The translations under genes and the position numbers were made by a program. The notes under the pieces were generated by a model. The model did not search any database. It had not been told where the DNA came from and worked only from the letters and a program-made list of their open reading frames with translations. From Candidatus Saccharimonadia bacterium (lineage in GTDB: Bacteria; Patescibacteriota; Saccharimonadia; Saccharimonadales; Saccharimonadaceae), in assembly GCA_023257145.1 (NCBI GenBank), contig JALRDA010000074.1:1-8198 (forward strand): DNA of 8,198 nt, written 5' to 3'. The first letter of the stretch is position 1. Every line of letters begins with the position of its first letter. Shown here piece after piece: positions 5,653 through 8,198 of the stretch.

Positions 5653-6354
5653 ATGACTCAATCTGATCCTGAAAAAACAATTCGCCTAAACAAATATATC
5701 GCGCTCCACTTAGGGCTGTCTCGTCGCGAGGCTGACGACTACATTGACCGCGGCTACGTAAAAGTTAATGACATCGTCATCAATTTAGGTGCGCGGATTG
5801 CAGAAGGCGACCGCGTTGTCGTTAACGGCAAACCTATCGTCGCTGAAACAAAGTTCCAGTACTTAGCACTTAATAAACCAGCTGGATACGTCTGTTCGCG
5901 CGCCTCACAAGGCGGCCTACCGACCGTGTACGAACTTCTTCCGCCCGAATATCACCACTTAAAAACAGTAGGGCGGCTTGATTTCGCCAGTTCGGGACTA
6001 ATACTACTTACCAACGACGGCGACTTTACTTATCGCTTAACACACCCTAAATTCGCGAAGACAAAAGTATATAAAGTCCGCCTCGACCACGAGCTCGAAC
6101 CACTACATCAGCAAATGATCAGCGACTACGGTGTTCAGCTAGAGGATGGACCAAGTAAAATGTCGCTCGAACGACTATCCGATGGTGATCGAATAGACTG
6201 GCAGGTAACCATGAGTGAAGGACGTAACCGCCAGATTCGCCGCACATTCAATAGTCTGGGGTACGAAGTGAAAAAACTACACCGAATTACCTTTGGTAAT
6301 TATTCGATAGGTGATATACAGCCTGGCAAATTCGAAATCGTCGATATGCGATAG
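5653..6354 (+). CDS. RsuA/RluB-family rRNA pseudouridine synthase
   Basis: A 233-residue enzyme that isomerises a specific uridine in rRNA to pseudouridine. Residues ~10-57 are an S4 RNA-binding domain (RLNKYIALHLGLSRREADDYI, with GYVKVNDIVINLG). The catalytic domain has LNKPAGYV (73-80), the family signature GRLDFASSGLILLTNDG (107-123) with catalytic Asp110, and EGRNRQIRR (189-197), the RNA-contacting motif of this family. Length is normal. RsuA acts on 16S and RluB on 23S rRNA; sequence alone does not settle which, though a single copy near der is more typical of RluB. In many bacteria rluB lies with scpAB, cmk and der. Here only der is near, separated by one unknown gene. It is probably translated from a leaderless mRNA. 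The last codons contain a 14-bp sequence repeated across the stop codon. Confidence 0.93.
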   Translation: MTQSDPEKTIRLNKYIALHLGLSRREADDYIDRGYVKVNDIVINLGARIAEGDRVVVNGKPIVAETKFQYLALNKPAGYVCSRASQGGLPTVYELLPPEYHHLKTVGRLDFASSGLILLTNDGDFTYRLTHPKFAKTKVYKVRLDHELEPLHQQMISDYGVQLEDGPSKMSLERLSDGDRIDWQVTMSEGRNRQIRRTFNSLGYEVKKLHRITFGNYSIGDIQPGKFEIVDMR

Positions 6355-6362
6355 GTGATATA
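6305..6362 (+). repeat. 14-bp direct repeat flanking the 3' end of the pseudouridine synthase gene
   Basis: CGATAGGTGATATA occurs at 6305-6318, inside the coding region, and again at 6349-6362, where it includes the TAG stop codon. The copies are 44 bp apart. Similarity continues for a few bases (CAGC versus TAGC). It may be a small local duplication that formed or moved the stop codon. Confidence 0.55.
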
Positions 6363-6374
6363 TAGCAGAAATTA

Positions 6375-6403
6375 TTGACTTTACATTGCTTGTATGATAT
6401 AAT
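6375..6403 (+). promoter_or_regulatory. strong near-consensus promoter of the 126-aa gene
   Basis: TTGACT (6375-6380), a 17-bp spacer, then TGA-TATAAT with a perfect -10 at 6398-6403 and an extended TG. This is the best promoter match in the window. Transcription would begin near 6410, giving a leader of about 29 nt that carries AAGGAG at 6429-6434. Confidence 0.85.
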
Positions 6404-6438
6404 TTATATGTTCTCGTACCCCACATCTAAGGAGCATC

Positions 6439-6819
6439 ATGCAGGTAATCGTGCCAGCTACTGCCGCACCGAGGCGAATCGTCTCAACCATACGCAAGTA
6501 CTCTTTAGAGTACGCTGACGGCAAAAGTCCGCGCGACATCACGAAAGACTTTCGCCCCGATGTCCACCGGGCAATCGTTTTTCCAACGCTTGGACTGATT
6601 CACGCCATCACCGATGACGAGGTGACCGCATTTGAATGCGTACAATCCCAGTCTCACTGGCCAATGGCGCTGGCGGACGCGTTAATCGGTCTCGGCTTCT
6701 ACAAGACGACCACATCTGTCCCGGACGAACTTACCAAGTTCATCCCCGGAGCAGATCCGCATTATATCGTCACCAAGATCCCCGACTCCAACGAATCTAC
6801 ATTCGACCTCATGCAATAG
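6439..6819 (+). CDS. protein of unknown function in a self-contained cassette (126 aa)
   Basis: ATG 6439 follows a full Shine-Dalgarno, AAGGAG (6429-6434), with 4-nt spacing. The protein is soluble-looking, with one Cys and no membrane segment. It starts with a Val/Ala-rich stretch, then a basic helix (RRIVSTIRKYSLEYADG), a likely strand and turn (AIVFPTLGLIHAITDDE), a helix (PMALADALIGLGFY), and a final strand (HYIVTKIPD) before an acidic tail. An alternating alpha/beta fold is likely but no family is recognised. It has its own strong promoter and terminator, so it is probably well expressed and independent of its neighbours, although it sits between two ribosome-biogenesis genes. A role linked to them is only a guess. 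A second frame over 6636-6869 is a shadow. Confidence 0.75.
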   Translation: MQVIVPATAAPRRIVSTIRKYSLEYADGKSPRDITKDFRPDVHRAIVFPTLGLIHAITDDEVTAFECVQSQSHWPMALADALIGLGFYKTTTSVPDELTKFIPGADPHYIVTKIPDSNESTFDLMQ

Positions 6820-6840
6820 CCCTTAGTTTTACCGAGAACA

Positions 6841-6884
6841 GCCTCGCTCCCAACGTGCAATACACGTAGGCGGCGAGGCGTTTT
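6841..6884 (+). terminator. two-tier hairpin terminator
   Basis: GCCTCGC (6841-6847) pairs with GCGAGGC (6873-6879), and an inner helix ACGTG (6853-6857) pairs with CACGT (6863-6867) around a CAATA loop. A CC/GG pair (6849-6850 with 6869-6870) stacks between them. TTTT follows at 6881-6884. It separates the 126-aa gene from der. Confidence 0.85.
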
Positions 6885-6937
6885 CATTGATGGGGAGGGG
6901 TGCTATATCGCTTATGCTCGCAAACTTATTTCATCTC

Positions 6938-6946
6938 TGTTATAAT
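6938..6946 (+). promoter_or_regulatory. extended -10 promoter of der
   Basis: TGT-TATAAT at 6938-6946 is an extended -10 with a perfect hexamer. The matching -35 position (6918-6923, TCGCAA) is poor, as often seen with extended -10 promoters. It ends 12 nt before ATG 6959, so the leader would be about 6 nt. No Shine-Dalgarno is present. Confidence 0.7.
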
Positions 6947-6958
6947 TAACTAAAGTTT

Positions 6959-8198
6959 ATGGCATCAAAGTTACCAACAGTAGCAATCATTGGGCAAGCG
7001 AACGTCGGTAAGAGTTCGCTTTTTAATCGTCTCGTCCGCTCTCAGCAGGCGATCGTCGCCCGTGAAGCCGGTACCACTCGCGATAACGTTCTTGGTCGCG
7101 TTGAATACAACTACCACAATTTCTGGCTGGTTGATACTGCCGGCCTAAAGGACCCTAACGACGAATTCGAAGCCTCAATTCAAGAGCAAATCACTGAAGC
7201 CGCCGAAGCCGCGGACGTTATCCTTGTCGTCGTTGACAGTAGCCAGTACGCCAGCGACCAAGATAAATTCGTCGCCAAAAAAGCCCTCAAAAGCAAAAAA
7301 CCAGTACTGCTAGTTACGAACAAAGCCGACCTTAAAGAGTCGCTGCCAAACGACGAATTTAAGCGTCTTGGTATCAAATCTATCATTCGCGCCTCAGCAG
7401 AACACAACCAAGGCATCGTTGATATTCTCGATGAAATTGTCGCCCTTATTCCTGCTAAGTACGAAGAAACCCCTGACGACATCCTGCGCGTTTCACTCAT
7501 TGGCCGTCCAAATGTCGGTAAAAGCAATCTTTTCAACAGCCTTGCTGGCAAGCAGCAGGCCATTGTCGCTAATATCGCTGGCACAACGCGCGACGTCAAC
7601 CGCGTCTCGATTCGCTACGGCGCACGCGACATTGAACTACTTGATACAGCTGGCATGCGAAAACCTGGCAAGCAAGAAGTCGGTATCGAAAAATTCTCCG
7701 TCCTTCGCACACTTCAGGCAATCGAAGAGTCGGACGTCTGTTTCTTATTGATGGACGTTAATGAACTAAACACCCAGCTTGACCAACGCCTCGCCGGTAT
7801 TATCGACGAAGCAGGCAAGGGCATGGTTATCGTTGTCAGCAAGTGGGATAGTGTCGTCGACAAAGACGCCTACACTCGCGATGCTTTGGCGCCACAGATT
7901 GCTCGCAACTTCAAGTTCACCCCATGGGCACCACTCATCTTCACGAGTAGCGTGACTGGTCAAAACGTCACCAAACTATTTGACCTAGCCCTTGATATCG
8001 ACGCTCGTCGCAAACAAGAGACAAAGACGCGTAAATTAAACGACTTACTGCAGACCGCTGTTCAAAAACACCCGCCAGCAGGCCTAAAGAATACTCATCC
8101 AAAGCTTCGCTACATGGTTCAGACCGACACGTCACCACCATGGTTCGTTATCTACGGCAGCAACCTGAAATTTGTTCACTGGTCATACAAACGCTACC
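6959..8198 (+). CDS. der: ribosome-assembly GTPase Der (EngA), 3' truncated by the window
   Basis: The double-GTPase needed for maturation of the 50S subunit. The visible 413 residues run open to the right edge, so only the last few dozen residues are missing. GTPase domain 1: P-loop GQANVGKS (12-19), Thr39/Thr40 switch, DTAG (59-62), NKAD (121-124), SAEH (146-149). GTPase domain 2: P-loop GRPNVGKS (182-189), AGTTRD, DTAGMRK (229-235), SKWD (294-297), and SSVTGQNV near 330. The KH-like C-terminal domain begins about residue 350. Two motifs differ from the usual Der form: the first P-loop has Gln-Ala where Arg-Pro is typical, and the second G4 motif is SKWD rather than NKWD. All core nucleotide-binding Lys, Ser and Asp residues remain, so it should be active. 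The start is fixed by a -10 box ending 12 nt upstream. It is the first gene after a terminator. Confidence 0.95.
   Translation, partial: MASKLPTVAIIGQANVGKSSLFNRLVRSQQAIVAREAGTTRDNVLGRVEYNYHNFWLVDTAGLKDPNDEFEASIQEQITEAAEAADVILVVVDSSQYASDQDKFVAKKALKSKKPVLLVTNKADLKESLPNDEFKRLGIKSIIRASAEHNQGIVDILDEIVALIPAKYEETPDDILRVSLIGRPNVGKSNLFNSLAGKQQAIVANIAGTTRDVNRVSIRYGARDIELLDTAGMRKPGKQEVGIEKFSVLRTLQAIEESDVCFLLMDVNELNTQLDQRLAGIIDEAGKGMVIVVSKWDSVVDKDAYTRDALAPQIARNFKFTPWAPLIFTSSVTGQNVTKLFDLALDIDARRKQETKTRKLNDLLQTAVQKHPPAGLKNTHPKLRYMVQTDTSPPWFVIYGSNLKFVHWSYKRY

Noticed and set aside
6348..6911. Imperfect inverted sequences (GCGATA...TATAGCA at 6348-6367 and TGCTATATCGC at 6901-6911) flanking the 126-aa cassette
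   Set aside because: They are short, interrupted and AT-rich, with no transposase or target duplication, so chance is the simpler explanation.
7180..7599. 139-codon frame on the - strand inside der
   Set aside because: It is a shadow of der, whose GTPase motifs are unmistakable on the + strand.
1..8198. Possible UGA recoding, since no complete CDS ends in TGA
   Set aside because: The long frames contain no internal TGA and Gly and Trp use normal codons; with so few genes, absence of TGA stops is not informative.

Overview
The window looks like chromosomal DNA from a Candidate Phyla Radiation (Patescibacteria) bacterium, most likely a Saccharibacteria (TM7) type. This is inferred from gene style, not from a marker gene: small type IV pilin-like proteins, several short monocistronic proteins of unknown function, a compact layout with every gene on the + strand, and roughly balanced base composition. 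TGA is read as stop (the long reading frames stay intact under that rule), which argues against the UGA-glycine lineages (Gracilibacteria/Absconditabacteria). No mobile element, CRISPR array, tRNA or rRNA was seen.

Layout, left to right. (1) 2-1373: a pilin cluster, made of the C-terminal end of one probable pilin-like protein and two complete prepilin-like proteins with class III leader peptides. (2) 1374-2490: three short transcription units with their own promoters and/or intrinsic terminators. One is a possibly frameshifted ~62-residue gene (1467-1659); the others are an 83-aa and a 98-aa protein of unknown function. (3) 2497-5633: a two-component system. It has a six-TM PAS histidine kinase and a response regulator with only a receiver domain, and both proteins end in long proline-rich, low-complexity tails. 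(4) 5639-6354: an RsuA/RluB-type rRNA pseudouridine synthase. (5) 6375-6884: a self-contained cassette (promoter, SD, 126-aa unknown protein, terminator). (6) 6938-8198: the ribosome-assembly GTPase Der, cut by the right edge.

Promoters are unusually readable here. Pilin 1, the pseudouridine synthase, Der, probably the response regulator and perhaps the small split gene have a sigma70-type -10 box ending only 8-12 nt before the start codon, which predicts leaderless or near-leaderless mRNAs. The three intact small unknown genes instead have clear Shine-Dalgarno sequences, and two of them have clear promoters set further upstream. Two initiation modes therefore seem to be interleaved.

Functionally, the kinase and regulator form a signalling pair whose output is probably protein-protein interaction, since no DNA-binding domain is present. 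The neighbouring pilins make surface motility or attachment a reasonable but unproven target. The pseudouridine synthase and Der are both ribosome-biogenesis factors.
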